Positions 9,551-18,279 of a stretch of 64,000 nt of DNA are shown piece after piece. The stretch is from Bernardetia sp042180575. Lineage in GTDB: Bacteria; Bacteroidota; Bacteroidia; Cytophagales; Bernardetiaceae. The notes below the pieces were generated by a model that had not been told where the DNA came from, made no database searches, and saw only the letters and a list, made by a program, of their open reading frames with translations. The DNA lies in contig NZ_CP170094.1 of assembly GCF_042180575.1 (NCBI RefSeq), positions 3,100,001-3,164,000 of the forward strand. Direction: 5' to 3'. How positions within the stretch are numbered: position 1 is the stretch's first letter; each line of letters starts with the position of its first letter. Made by a program: the position numbers and the translations under genes.

Positions 9551-10909
9551 TTAAAGAAGCTCCACCACCGTTTCCAAGCCCATTCCTCTAGACCCTTTCA
9601 ACAAAATAATACTTTCTTGAAGAGAATTTTTCTCTAAATAGTCAGCTAATTCTTTCTTATCTGCAAAACTCAAAATCAGACTAGAAACAATATTTCCAGC
9701 CGTTTTGGCTTTTGTAAAGTCTTTCCCACAAACAATTATTTTGTCAATTTTGAGTTGCAAGGCAAGTCCTAAAACTTCCTTGTGTTTGATAAATGACTCT
9801 TTTCCAAGCTCAAACATATCTCCCAAAATAGCGATTTTCTTTTTTCCATTTTTTGGCATTGCTTCCAAGTGCAACAAAGCAGCTTTTATACTATCAGGAT
9901 TTGCATTGTAGGCATCAAGAAGAAGAGTATTTTTTGTTTCTGTTCGCTCTTCGACTTGTGAACGGTTATTTTTTGGAAGATAATCTGAAATCCCTTTATT
10001 TATTTGAGAATTGGAAAGACCGAAAAATTTACCAAATGCTAAGGCTGCTAAAATATTTGGAAAATTGTATGCGCCTGTTAGTTGAGTTTGAACTTTATTA
10101 TTTTCCTCGTCTTCATAAATAATTGTAGGTACAGATTCAGAGAGTGTAGCCGAATAATAATTTTCTACATTATCTGTTCCATATTTCATTACTTTTCCAT
10201 TCTCAAAACGCTTTTCCATATTCATCAAAACAGCATCATCACTATTTATAAAGACAGTTCCATTATTTTTGATAAGTGATTGATATAATTCTGTTTTTCC
10301 TCTCAAAACACCTTCATAACTACCAAAACCTTCTAAATGTGCATTTCCAATATTGGTAATCATTCCATAATTAGGTTCTGTAATTGTGCAAAGTTCTTCT
10401 ATATCACCTACTTTATTTGCTCCCATTTCTATAATGGCAATTTCTGTATTAGTTGGCATTCTGAGAACAGTAAGAGGAACACCAATATGATTATTCAAAT
10501 TTCCTTCGGTGGCGTAGGTTTTGAATTTTTGAGAAAGAACTGAACGTAAAAGTTCTTTTGTAGTTGTTTTTCCATTACTTCCTGTTATTCCGATAAAAGG
10601 AATAGTAAACTGTTTTCTATGAAAATTAGCTAGTTTTTGAAGTGATGCTAATACGTTTTCTACCAATAAATACTTATTTTTATAAGCGAGTTTCTTTTGG
10701 TCATGTTCATCAAAACTAGGAATTACACTTGCATCATCAATGACAACATGAGAAGCTCCTTTTTCTAAGGCTTGATAGGCAAATTTATTTCCATCAAAAT
10801 TACCTCCCTTTAAAGCAAAAAAAAGTTCGTTTTCTTTTACATGGCGAGTATCCGTAGAAACACCAGAAGATTCTAAAAAAATTTCGTATAGGATAGGAAG
10901 AGTAGTCAT
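9551..10909 (-). CDS. murF: UDP-MurNAc-tripeptide:D-Ala-D-Ala ligase
   Basis: MurF performs the last cytoplasmic step of peptidoglycan precursor synthesis, joining D-Ala-D-Ala to UDP-MurNAc-tripeptide with ATP. The 452-residue length is normal. The N-terminal substrate domain has SSGVSTDTR at 14-22, where the uracil-diphosphate moiety is bound in the family. The ATP loop GITGSNGKTTTK is at 107-118 and the Mur-ligase motif EGNLNNHIGVPLT at 135-147. The C-terminal domain includes LLDAYNANPDS, the MurF-type motif. It is not in a mur cluster, as is common in Bacteroidota. A TATTTTTG box lies upstream on the minus strand, but its candidate -33 TTG is spaced only about 15 bases away. Confidence 0.96.
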   Translation of the reverse strand: MTTLPILYEIFLESSGVSTDTRHVKENELFFALKGGNFDGNKFAYQALEKGASHVVIDDASVIPSFDEHDQKKLAYKNKYLLVENVLASLQKLANFHRKQFTIPFIGITGSNGKTTTKELLRSVLSQKFKTYATEGNLNNHIGVPLTVLRMPTNTEIAIIEMGANKVGDIEELCTITEPNYGMITNIGNAHLEGFGSYEGVLRGKTELYQSLIKNNGTVFINSDDAVLMNMEKRFENGKVMKYGTDNVENYYSATLSESVPTIIYEDEENNKVQTQLTGAYNFPNILAALAFGKFFGLSNSQINKGISDYLPKNNRSQVEERTETKNTLLLDAYNANPDSIKAALLHLEAMPKNGKKKIAILGDMFELGKESFIKHKEVLGLALQLKIDKIIVCGKDFTKAKTAGNIVSSLILSFADKKELADYLEKNSLQESIILLKGSRGMGLETVVELL

Positions 10910-11081
10910 TTGGTAAAGTTTAGTTATAAATGGATGAATATCAATAAATCAAGATTTTATATGAGAACAAAAATACAAAAACAATATGAGCAACTATGTG
11001 TTGTTCCTTCTAAATTAAACAAAAACTAAATTGTTTGATTGAATTTTTAGTAAAAAAATTGTACAGTTTAGAAAAAAATAG

Positions 11082-11111
11082 TTGTACCTACAATTATTTT
11101 TATTAAATTTG
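11082..11111 (+). promoter_or_regulatory. Bacteroidota-type promoter of the YceI gene
   Basis: TTG at 11082-11084, 19 bases, then TAAATTTG at 11104-11111: a full match to the TTG-N19-TAnnTTTG consensus. Transcription would start near 11118, which excludes a longer in-frame start at 11082 and supports the ATG at 11139. Confidence 0.8.
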
Positions 11112-11138
11112 TATTTTCAAAACTTAACCTCATTTTTT

Positions 11139-11861
11139 ATGAAACGTATTTCTTTATTTGCTAGTGCTATTTTGGTAGCAGGTTCATTATCATTCCTTTC
11201 AAGCTGTAACAATGCTCCTAAAAGCCAAGAGGCAGCAGTAGCTGATACAGTTGCTACTGTCGATACAAAAGAAGTAGTTGCTGCACAACAAGAACTCCCA
11301 GTAGCACAATCTGAAAGTGCAGTTACTTGGATTGGTTCAAAACCAGGTGGACAACACAATGGAACTATCGGCATTGCAGAAGGTTCTTCTTTAATGGTAG
11401 ATAATGGTGCGCTTGTGGGTGGAACGATTGTACTTGATATGACGAATATCACAGTATTAGATATCGAAGCTGCTGAAGATAATGCCAAATTGGTAGGACA
11501 TCTTAAAAGTGATGATTTTTTTGCTGTTGAAACACATCCAACAGCTACTTTTACTATTGCTAGTATAGAGGCAGTTGATGCTTCAACTATTGAAGTTGTA
11601 GAAGGTGAGCATTCTACTGAAAACCCAACTCACAAAATTACAGGTAACCTTAAATTAATGGATACTGAAAAAGCAATTAGCTTTTATGCAAATGTAACTA
11701 TGCCATCAGAAGGAGAAGTAAAAGCAAGTGCTAAATTTAATATTGACCGTACTGAATTTAATGTAAGCTATATGGCAGAAGGTGCAGCAGCAGTAAAAGA
11801 CAAGTTTATCAATAATACTGTAAATGTAGGATTTGATATTACTGCAAAAGCAGCTATGTAA
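11139..11861 (+). CDS. YceI-family lipoprotein
   Basis: The 240-residue protein starts with a lipoprotein signal (MKRISLFASAILVAGS, lipobox LSSC with Cys23). An Ala/Val/Glu-rich linker precedes a YceI domain from about residue 65 (SAVTWIGSKPGGQHNGTI). YceI folds are lipocalin-like beta barrels that bind isoprenoid or fatty lipids. The D/FF-type middle motif KSDDFFAVETHPTATFT is clearly present and is diagnostic for the family. I chose the ATG at 11139 because it gives the signal peptide and lies after the promoter. A long-stem terminator follows, so the gene is monocistronic. The lipid ligand is not known from sequence. Confidence 0.93.
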   Translation: MKRISLFASAILVAGSLSFLSSCNNAPKSQEAAVADTVATVDTKEVVAAQQELPVAQSESAVTWIGSKPGGQHNGTIGIAEGSSLMVDNGALVGGTIVLDMTNITVLDIEAAEDNAKLVGHLKSDDFFAVETHPTATFTIASIEAVDASTIEVVEGEHSTENPTHKITGNLKLMDTEKAISFYANVTMPSEGEVKASAKFNIDRTEFNVSYMAEGAAAVKDKFINNTVNVGFDITAKAAM

Positions 11862-11930
11862 AAATCGTTTGTTTAGAGAAATTTTTGAAACTATTCATTC
11901 GAATAAAACTCAAAAATTAAATTAAATAGA

Positions 11931-11968
11931 AGCCGACAAGACTATTTTAGTTTTGTTGGCTTTTTTTT
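11931..11968 (+). terminator. Terminator of the YceI gene
   Basis: Stem AGCCGACAAGACT (11931-11943) pairs with AGTTTTGTTGGCT (11949-11961), using G:U pairs, and is followed by seven T residues. Confidence 0.85.
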
Positions 11969-12072
11969 GTCTAAAAATTAAATATAGAAAGTAGGTATCT
12001 TTGAATTTTTGATAAAAAGTAAACCTATTAAAAGCCTTGTTTTGAAATTTTATTATCAAAACAACTATTTTC

Positions 12073-12125
12073 TTGCTAAAAATCTATTTTTTCAAATAGC
12101 TTCTCAAAATAGATTTTTTTAGCAA
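12073..12125. repeat. Large AT-rich inverted repeat in the gap before the SET gene
   Basis: The left arm TTGCTAAAAATCTATTTT (12073-12090) is matched by a 20-base right arm (12106-12125) that is its reverse complement apart from two extra T residues. The loop is 15 bases. It could be a second terminator for the YceI gene or a small mobile remnant. The rest of the 11969-12305 gap is featureless AT-rich DNA. Confidence 0.6.
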
Positions 12126-12305
12126 CTTATTTCTCATTTTTACGTTCTTAATCAGCATTAATTTATTTAATTATTAGTAGATAAAGTTTTAAATTATTGC
12201 TACAAAAACCTTAAAATATTATTAATTAGTAGAATTAGTATATCAATTTCATTTTATTCAAAATTCTTTCAATCATTCATTATTTTTATAAAATCTTTAT
12301 AACAA

Positions 12306-12923
12306 ATGATTCATCCTTCTACCGAACTTCGCTTTGTAAGTCCTGAAATTGGCTATGGTGTTTTCGCAAAAGAATTTATTCCGAAAGGAACGATTGTCTA
12401 TGTAAAAGACAGTTTAGAAATTGAGGTAACTCCCAAAAAATATGCAAAATTAGATACGTATGCTCGTAGTGTTGTCGATAAATATTCGTATCGTGATGAG
12501 CGTGGTTACAGAATTGTAAGTTGGGATTTTGCAAAGTATGTCAATCATTCTTGTAATAGAAATACAGTCAGTACAGGCTATGGATTCGAAATTGCACTTC
12601 GTGATATTGAGCTAAATGAAGAAGTTACAGATGAATATGCTATCTTTAATTTAGAACAAAACTTTGAATGTGGATGTAGTGCAAAAAACTGCAGAAAACA
12701 TATTAGTCCTTCTGATTTTGATGTTTTGTTTGGAGAGTGGGACAAAGAAATAAAAGATGCCTTAGGCGTTTATCATAATTCAGAACAAGCATTAGAAGCC
12801 TATATCGACGAAACTTTATTTCAAAAACTACAACACTATTTAGAGACAGGTAAAAATTATAAATCTGTTTATTCACTTCGTTTGAAAAAAAGCGAAACGA
12901 ATGGAACTTTGCACAAAGTATAA
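12306..12923 (+). CDS. SET-domain protein (putative protein-lysine methyltransferase)
   Basis: This 205-residue protein is essentially one SET domain. It has GYGVFAKEFIPKGT at 16-29, the S-adenosylmethionine-binding and pseudoknot motif YVNHSCNRN at 78-86, and DEYAIFN at 109-115. It also has a post-SET-like CGCSAKNC at 122-129, whose cysteines, with Cys83, could hold zinc. A helical tail of about 65 residues follows. SET enzymes transfer methyl groups from SAM to lysines of proteins; bacterial targets are mostly unknown. The gene stands alone between an AT-rich gap and a bidirectional terminator. The domain call is strong; the enzyme activity and target are inferred. Confidence 0.9.
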   Translation: MIHPSTELRFVSPEIGYGVFAKEFIPKGTIVYVKDSLEIEVTPKKYAKLDTYARSVVDKYSYRDERGYRIVSWDFAKYVNHSCNRNTVSTGYGFEIALRDIELNEEVTDEYAIFNLEQNFECGCSAKNCRKHISPSDFDVLFGEWDKEIKDALGVYHNSEQALEAYIDETLFQKLQHYLETGKNYKSVYSLRLKKSETNGTLHKV

Positions 12924-12944
12924 CATTCATTCTAAAATCTTTCC

Positions 12945-12980
12945 AAATCCCTTTTCAATTCATTTTGAAAGGGATTTTTT
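12945..12980. terminator. Bidirectional terminator between SET and HAD genes
   Basis: AAATCCCTTTTCAA (12945-12958) pairs with TTTTGAAAGGGATTT (12963-12977) around loop TTCA, with a T tract on the plus strand and an A tract at the other side. It lies between two convergent genes and overlaps the stop codon of the HAD gene. Confidence 0.88.
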
Positions 12981-13542
12981 ATTTAGTCAAATGAATCAAG
13001 TACGGAACAGCTTCGATAAGTGAAGTCGTTTCAAAATCTATCAAAGCTTTATTTTTTATTCGTTCGAAAGTATTTTTTTCATTGATAAAACATGTTTTCA
13101 TTCCTGCATTTCTACCAAACTGCATGTCCGAAATACTATCTCCTACAATAACCGAACGCTTAAAACTTATCTTACAAAAATCTTGTTTTGCATCAATCGC
13201 CATTCCGATAGCAGGTTTTCGACGTGGAGAATTTGTTTTGGCAAGGTCTGGACAAAAATAAATTTTGTGTATTTGTGGCAATTTTTCTTGTAGATAACTA
13301 TGAATAAGTTCGAGGTCTTTTTCTGTCATTAATTCTTTACCAATTCCTTGTTGATTCGTAACAACAACAATAGTTTCGAAGTGTTTACTCAAAAGCTCTA
13401 AAGCCTCCTTTGAATGCTTTAAAATATCAAATTCTTCCAAATTTTTGACATAATCATCTTCTAGTTTACGATTCAGTACGCCATCTCTATCCAAAAAAAG
13501 TGTCCAATTATTTGCCTTTGTTTTTTGTTGTTTACTGTTCAT
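12979..13542 (-). CDS. HAD-IIIA phosphatase (GmhB/HisB-N-like)
   Basis: The 187-residue protein has all four HAD motifs: FLDRDGVLN (16-24, nucleophile Asp18 and acid/base Asp20), VVTNQQGIG (60-68), the lysine of RRKPAIGM (about 107-114), and VGDSISDMQFG (133-143). The layout matches heptose-1,7-bisphosphate phosphatase GmhB and the histidinol-phosphatase half of HisB. Those enzymes usually carry a zinc loop of several cysteines before RKP; here only one cysteine (YFCPDL) remains, so the loop is not metal-bound and the substrate is uncertain. It is monocistronic. Confidence 0.85.
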   Translation of the reverse strand: MNSKQQKTKANNWTLFLDRDGVLNRKLEDDYVKNLEEFDILKHSKEALELLSKHFETIVVVTNQQGIGKELMTEKDLELIHSYLQEKLPQIHKIYFCPDLAKTNSPRRKPAIGMAIDAKQDFCKISFKRSVIVGDSISDMQFGRNAGMKTCFINEKNTFERIKNKALIDFETTSLIEAVPYLIHLTK

Positions 13543-13622
13543 CTGATTATGATTGTATTTGCTGCTTATTATTAAAGAAAAATTAAAAAATTCAGACTAT
13601 TCAAATTGCTAAAAAATCTTTA

Positions 13623-13650
13623 AAAAAGCTAATTACCAATATAAAATCTA
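13623..13650. repeat. Short dispersed repeat, copy 2
   Basis: Matches 717-744 at 26 of 28 bases in the same orientation. Both copies are intergenic and lie in AT-rich gaps. Two copies are not enough to define a family. Confidence 0.4.
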
Positions 13651-13797
13651 AAATAATTTTTGAAGAATTGTAAAAAATAAATAGAAATTGTAAAAGATAC
13701 ACGAACCTTTGTGTGAAAAATACGTTATCATAATAATAATTACCAAATTTACTTAAAAACGTTATGAAGCTTAAAAATTTTGTAGCGTTTTTTTAGT

Positions 13798-14763
13798 TTA
13801 AAAAATTCCTCCTGTATGAATCAAAACAATAGTAGCTCCTTTCTCAAAAAAATTATCTTTAGCTAAATTATAAACAGCAAAAAATGCTTTTCCTGTATAA
13901 ATTGGTTCAATTTGAAAATTATTCTGTTGATTAAAATCAGTAATAAAATGTATCAATCGTTCTGATTTTTTGGCATACCCTCCTTCATGAAAATTAGTTT
14001 CTAATATTAAATTCTGCATTGCTCTTTCTGTTCTTTCATCATTATTTCCATAAAAATCATTTAGTAACATTTCTATATCGTTTCTTAAAAAATCTCCTCC
14101 TTTTAGTGCAGAAATAGCTAAAACTTTTGTTTTTTGTTTTTCATTATTTATTTCTTGCATTCCATTCAAGATTCCTGCTGCTGTTCCTCCTGTTCCGATA
14201 GCTAAGGCAAAATAATCTATATTTTTTTCGACTAAATCATAAGCGATTTTAGTAATATGACTTGTTCCTTTGAGTGCAAGGGCATTCGAACCTCCCTCTG
14301 GAATAAGGTAAAAATCTCCAAACTGTTGTTTTAATTTTTCTATGAAATCTACATTTTTTTTCTCTCTATAATCAGTCCTTGAAATATAATGAAGTTGCAT
14401 ATTTTGCTGCTTACAAAAAGTCAAAACAGGATTCAAATTTTGATGTTCTTCTCCCCTAATTATAGCAATACTTTCTAGTTTTAGCTCTTTTGCTGCAAAG
14501 GCAGTCGCTCTCAAATGATTAGAATATGCCCCGCCGAAAGTTAAGATTTTAGTCTTATTTTGTTTTTTAGCTTCTAACAAATTATAATACAATTTGTACA
14601 ACTTATTTCCTCCAATATGTTGATGTTCTGCATCTAATCGTAAAACTTTGATAGTCAGTTTTTTGTCCTCAAAGACTTCATTTTTCCAGTCTGAAATAAA
14701 GATAGGAGAAAGAAAAGAAGAGAATAAAGAAGGAAATAAATTAGAAGAAAAATCAATATTCAA
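13798..14763 (-). CDS. PLP enzyme, ACC deaminase/D-cysteine desulfhydrase family
   Basis: The 321-residue fold-type II PLP enzyme has the Schiff-base lysine in GGNKLYKL (Lys54), the substrate loop GGAYSNHLRA (77-86) and the phosphate-binding loop IGTGGTAAG. These are typical for 1-aminocyclopropane-1-carboxylate deaminase and D-cysteine desulfhydrase. Members of this family in Bacteroidota are usually annotated as ACC deaminase-like, but most probably degrade D-cysteine or related D-amino acids to pyruvate, ammonia and sulfide. The sequence alone does not decide between them. It is transcribed alone, away from the OsmC gene. Confidence 0.9.
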   Translation of the reverse strand: MNIDFSSNLFPSLFSSFLSPIFISDWKNEVFEDKKLTIKVLRLDAEHQHIGGNKLYKLYYNLLEAKKQNKTKILTFGGAYSNHLRATAFAAKELKLESIAIIRGEEHQNLNPVLTFCKQQNMQLHYISRTDYREKKNVDFIEKLKQQFGDFYLIPEGGSNALALKGTSHITKIAYDLVEKNIDYFALAIGTGGTAAGILNGMQEINNEKQKTKVLAISALKGGDFLRNDIEMLLNDFYGNNDERTERAMQNLILETNFHEGGYAKKSERLIHFITDFNQQNNFQIEPIYTGKAFFAVYNLAKDNFFEKGATIVLIHTGGIF

Positions 14764-15037
14764 AATAAAATATAATTAGTCGTTTATGTATCAGTATACT
14801 GAAAAAGTAATTAAAAATTAAGGCAAAATACAGTTAAAGTCATCTTTTTTATCTAATTTTAATTATAAAAATAACCAGACCTTTTAACTTATTCAATTAG
14901 ACCTTGTTTAAATTTTTATTTTAACTAGCAAAAATGAAATAATTTTAGTCTAAAAAAAGCATTTTTGAGGAAAATAGCGAGTTATTTAATGAAAATAATA
15001 AGATCTCTTACTAAGGTATCAAAATCAATTCAATTTT

Positions 15038-15454
15038 ATGATAAAAATAGTCTATCAAGGAAGTTTACGTACACAATCCACCCATATAAACTCTCAAAAA
15101 ACACTTATTACAGATGCTCCAAAAGATAATCATGGAAAAGGAGAGGCATTTTCTCCTACTGATTTGGTATGTAGTTCTTTAGCTTCGTGTCAGATGACAA
15201 TCATGGGGATTTTGGCTGAACGAGAGGGAATAAACTTGGAAGGTTTGGAGGCATACATAGAAAAAATAATGACAGACAAACCTCGTCGAATAGCTCGTAT
15301 CAAGATTACTTATAGGTGTCCTGAAACTTTACAGTTTACAGTTGAGGAGCATGAAAAGTTGCATCGTGCAGCTATGACATGTCCTGTCGGACTTAGTTTG
15401 CATAGTGATATTGTACAAGAAGTGAAATGGGAAACTCTACACTTAAAAGCCTAA
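15038..15454 (+). CDS. OsmC/Ohr-family peroxiredoxin-like protein
   Basis: The 138-residue length is normal. The two reactive cysteines of the family are present: Cys51 in SSLASCQMT and Cys115 in MTCPVG. OsmC proteins reduce organic hydroperoxides with a dithiol partner in the cytoplasm. The pattern FSPTDLVCSSLASC matches the YhfA/OsmC branch rather than Ohr. Only 23 bases separate its stop from the TPR-GAF-phosphatase gene, so the two are probably co-transcribed. The long upstream gap (14764-15037) must hold the promoter, but no full consensus is visible. Confidence 0.92.
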   Translation: MIKIVYQGSLRTQSTHINSQKTLITDAPKDNHGKGEAFSPTDLVCSSLASCQMTIMGILAEREGINLEGLEAYIEKIMTDKPRRIARIKITYRCPETLQFTVEEHEKLHRAAMTCPVGLSLHSDIVQEVKWETLHLKA

Positions 15455-15477
15455 TTTTCTAATTTATAAATGGTATA

Positions 15478-18219
15478 ATGTTTAAACTGGCTCTATTTTT
15501 TATTTCTTGGTTTTGCTTGATTACCTTTATTTCTTTTGAAGTATTGGCTCAATCTGATATATCTAAAGATGAAAATAAAGAATTAGATAGTCTTTGGCGT
15601 GTCTATAAATCAGCTAAGGAAATGGCTTTGGAAGACACAACTCAAATAAACAGACTTCTAGATATTTCAGAATATTATAGCAAACGGCAACATGATTCTA
15701 GTAAAATTTTGGCAAAAATAGGCATCCAGAAATCAGAAGAACAGATGTATTTTAAAGGAAAAGCAAAGTCTTTCCATATTATTGGGCTTTATCATCGTTA
15801 TCAAAGTAATTATGATTCAGCAATTCATTTTTTTAAAGCTTCTTCTAATTTATACCAAGAAATAGGCGATTCTATTGAATATTCATTGGTCTTAAATAAT
15901 CTAGCAGGTATCTATTATGTCCAAGGAAATTACGAAAGAGCTTTAGAGAATTTATTGATTGCCTTAAATATTCAGCAACGCTATGGCAAAAAATTACAAG
16001 TATCCCGTGCACTCAACAATATTGCTCTAATTTATAAAAGAAACAATCAATATGAAAAAGCTGTTCTGATGCACAAACAAGCTATTACCATGAAAGAAAA
16101 ATTGAATGATAGTTTGGGAATTGTAATAGGATATTTAAATATTAGCTCTGTGTATTTCGAACAAGAAGACTATCCCTCAACCATTACATATCTCAAAAAA
16201 GGGCTTCCTTTAGTTATTCAGTTAAATGATAAAATGTTGCTTTGTCAATATTATATTAACTTAGGACGAAGTATCTCAAAATTTGATTCTCTAAAAACTA
16301 TTGCTAATAAACCCATTGCTTTAGAGTATTTTAATAAAGCTGAAAAAATAACTTCATCACTCCAAAATAAAGATATTCTATTTTACATTAATTTGGGTAA
16401 ATCAGAATATTACCTTTTTGATAATCAAAACAAAAAAGCTGAGTTTTTGGCTAAAAATGCGTTAAGTATTGCTCAAACTTTAGGACTGAGAAAACAAGTC
16501 GGCGATGTATATCGTCTTCTAGCAGAAATTCATAAGAAGAATAATGAGTTTGAAAAAACTACAAATTACCTAACCAAATATATTGTTTTAGAAGACTCTC
16601 TCAAACAAGAACAAAACCTCAATGAAATAAAAAGATTACAAGCTGTATTTGAAAGCGAACGTCAGGAACAGGTTATTTCAGTCCTAAGAGAACAAAAAAA
16701 ACTACACGAATCTGAAATAGAACGCCAAGAAATTTGGAATTATTCGCTGGCTAGTGGAGCTATTTTATTACTTGTAATTGCCATTTTAGTATTCATTCAA
16801 AAAAGAGACAGAGATAACCAAAACAAAGAAATTTTAGAAAAAAGCACTGAAATAAGTCAGCAAAAAGAAGAAATTACACAGCAAAATAACCAACTCAAAG
16901 AAACTTTTTCACGCCTTTCTATTTTGTCAGAAATTGGACGAAAAATAACAGCTACAATGGATGAAAATGCCCTTATCTCCATTATTAAAGAAAGTATTGA
17001 ACATATTATGCCTGTTGATGGATTTGGAATAGGAATTTATAATCCTCGTTCACAAGCCATTGAGTATAATAATTTTATAGAAAAAAATGAGGTGCTTCCT
17101 TTTCATTTAGAATCAGCGACTGAAGGTACAAAAAGTCTTTCAGTACAATCTTTTTTAGAGGATAAAGAAATTTTTATTATTGATGTAAAAAAAGAATATT
17201 TCCAAAAAAATAAGCAAAATCTAGCTCCTCTTCTTGGAGAAGTTCCTCAAACAGCATTTTTTGTTCCTCTTCGAATTCGTGAACGTCCTATTGGTGTCAT
17301 GACTATTCAGAGTTTTGCAAAAAACCCTTATACAGAAGATAATTTAGCTCTTTTGCGTAACCTTTCTACTTATGTGTCGATTGCTGTTGCAAATGCAAAT
17401 GCTTACAAACTTATCAGAGATAAAAATCAAAATATCTTGGATAGTATGCGTTATGCCAAAACAATACAAGGTGTGCTTACTCCAACTGAAAAATCAATCT
17501 TGAATCAATTTTCTGAATATTGTTTGATTTATAGCCCTAAAGATATTGTAAGTGGAGATTTTTATTGGCTCACAAAAGTAAATGGTTATACTTTTATTGC
17601 TGTGGTAGATTGTACTGGACACGGAATACCAGGTGCATTTATGTCTATGATTGGAAATATGCTTTTGGACGAACTCATCAATCAAGAAAAACACATGCAA
17701 CCGTCCAAAATATTAAAATTGATGCACGAAAGAATACGAAAACTATTAAAACAAGATGTAAAACCAAATGCCAAAAATAGGGCAAAAAGTAACAAAGACG
17801 GCATGGATATGATTTTGTGTAGAATAGAAAAACGCACTTCTGCAATGTACGAAGTCGCTTATTCGGGTGCAAAACGTCCTTTTTGGTATGCAGAACCTTC
17901 ACATTCAGAAATACAAGAAATTAGAGCTACAAGAAGTTCGATAGGAGGAAAACAACGAGAACAAAAACGACTTTTTGAAGAAGATATTATTCAACTTCCT
18001 GCTGGTTCGTCTTTATACCTTACTACTGATGGTTTTGCAGACCAAAATTCTCCACAAGCCGAACGTATAGGTAGCCATAATTTGAAATTATTTCTCAATA
18101 CAATTTTAGATAAAAATATGGCTACACAGCAAGACTTACTGATTGATTTTCTAAAAACACATAAACAAGATGCCGAACAGCGTGATGATATTACATTTTG
18201 GGGTGTAAAACTAATATAA
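15478..18219 (+). CDS. TPR-GAF-SpoIIE (PP2C) signalling phosphatase
   Basis: The 913-residue receptor has a signal peptide (1-25) and a periplasmic array of about seven TPR-like repeats (roughly 95-400, for example YDSAIHFFKASSNLY and YERALENLLIALNIQ). One transmembrane helix (about 422-441, ASGAILLLVIAILVFI) is followed by a short coiled coil, a GAF domain (about 480-650) and a C-terminal SpoIIE-type PP2C phosphatase. The phosphatase motifs are DIVSGDFYW, VVDCTGHGIPGAFMS, LYLTTDGFADQ and QRDDITFWG, all with their metal-binding aspartates. Such proteins dephosphorylate anti-sigma-antagonist-like or SiaC-like proteins. It probably forms an operon with OsmC. The SiaB-SiaC pair near 40 kb is a plausible target module, by inference only. 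Confidence 0.94.
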   Translation: MFKLALFFISWFCLITFISFEVLAQSDISKDENKELDSLWRVYKSAKEMALEDTTQINRLLDISEYYSKRQHDSSKILAKIGIQKSEEQMYFKGKAKSFHIIGLYHRYQSNYDSAIHFFKASSNLYQEIGDSIEYSLVLNNLAGIYYVQGNYERALENLLIALNIQQRYGKKLQVSRALNNIALIYKRNNQYEKAVLMHKQAITMKEKLNDSLGIVIGYLNISSVYFEQEDYPSTITYLKKGLPLVIQLNDKMLLCQYYINLGRSISKFDSLKTIANKPIALEYFNKAEKITSSLQNKDILFYINLGKSEYYLFDNQNKKAEFLAKNALSIAQTLGLRKQVGDVYRLLAEIHKKNNEFEKTTNYLTKYIVLEDSLKQEQNLNEIKRLQAVFESERQEQVISVLREQKKLHESEIERQEIWNYSLASGAILLLVIAILVFIQKRDRDNQNKEILEKSTEISQQKEEITQQNNQLKETFSRLSILSEIGRKITATMDENALISIIKESIEHIMPVDGFGIGIYNPRSQAIEYNNFIEKNEVLPFHLESATEGTKSLSVQSFLEDKEIFIIDVKKEYFQKNKQNLAPLLGEVPQTAFFVPLRIRERPIGVMTIQSFAKNPYTEDNLALLRNLSTYVSIAVANANAYKLIRDKNQNILDSMRYAKTIQGVLTPTEKSILNQFSEYCLIYSPKDIVSGDFYWLTKVNGYTFIAVVDCTGHGIPGAFMSMIGNMLLDELINQEKHMQPSKILKLMHERIRKLLKQDVKPNAKNRAKSNKDGMDMILCRIEKRTSAMYEVAYSGAKRPFWYAEPSHSEIQEIRATRSSIGGKQREQKRLFEEDIIQLPAGSSLYLTTDGFADQNSPQAERIGSHNLKLFLNTILDKNMATQQDLLIDFLKTHKQDAEQRDDITFWGVKLI

Positions 18220-18230
18220 AATCAGAAGTA

Positions 18231-18271
18231 AAAATAACTGTTTCAAATACCGATTTTAAAACAGTTATTCT
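18231..18271. terminator. Bidirectional terminator between convergent genes
   Basis: AATAACTGTTT (18233-18243) pairs with AAACAGTTATT (18258-18269) with a loop of about 15 bases. It lies between the convergent phosphatase and hydrolase genes. The T tract is weak. Confidence 0.6.
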
Positions 18272-18279
18272 ATTTAAAA

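Noticed and set aside
11082..11138. Longer N-terminus of the YceI protein
   Set aside because: The added residues lie upstream of the predicted transcription start and hide the lipoprotein signal peptide.
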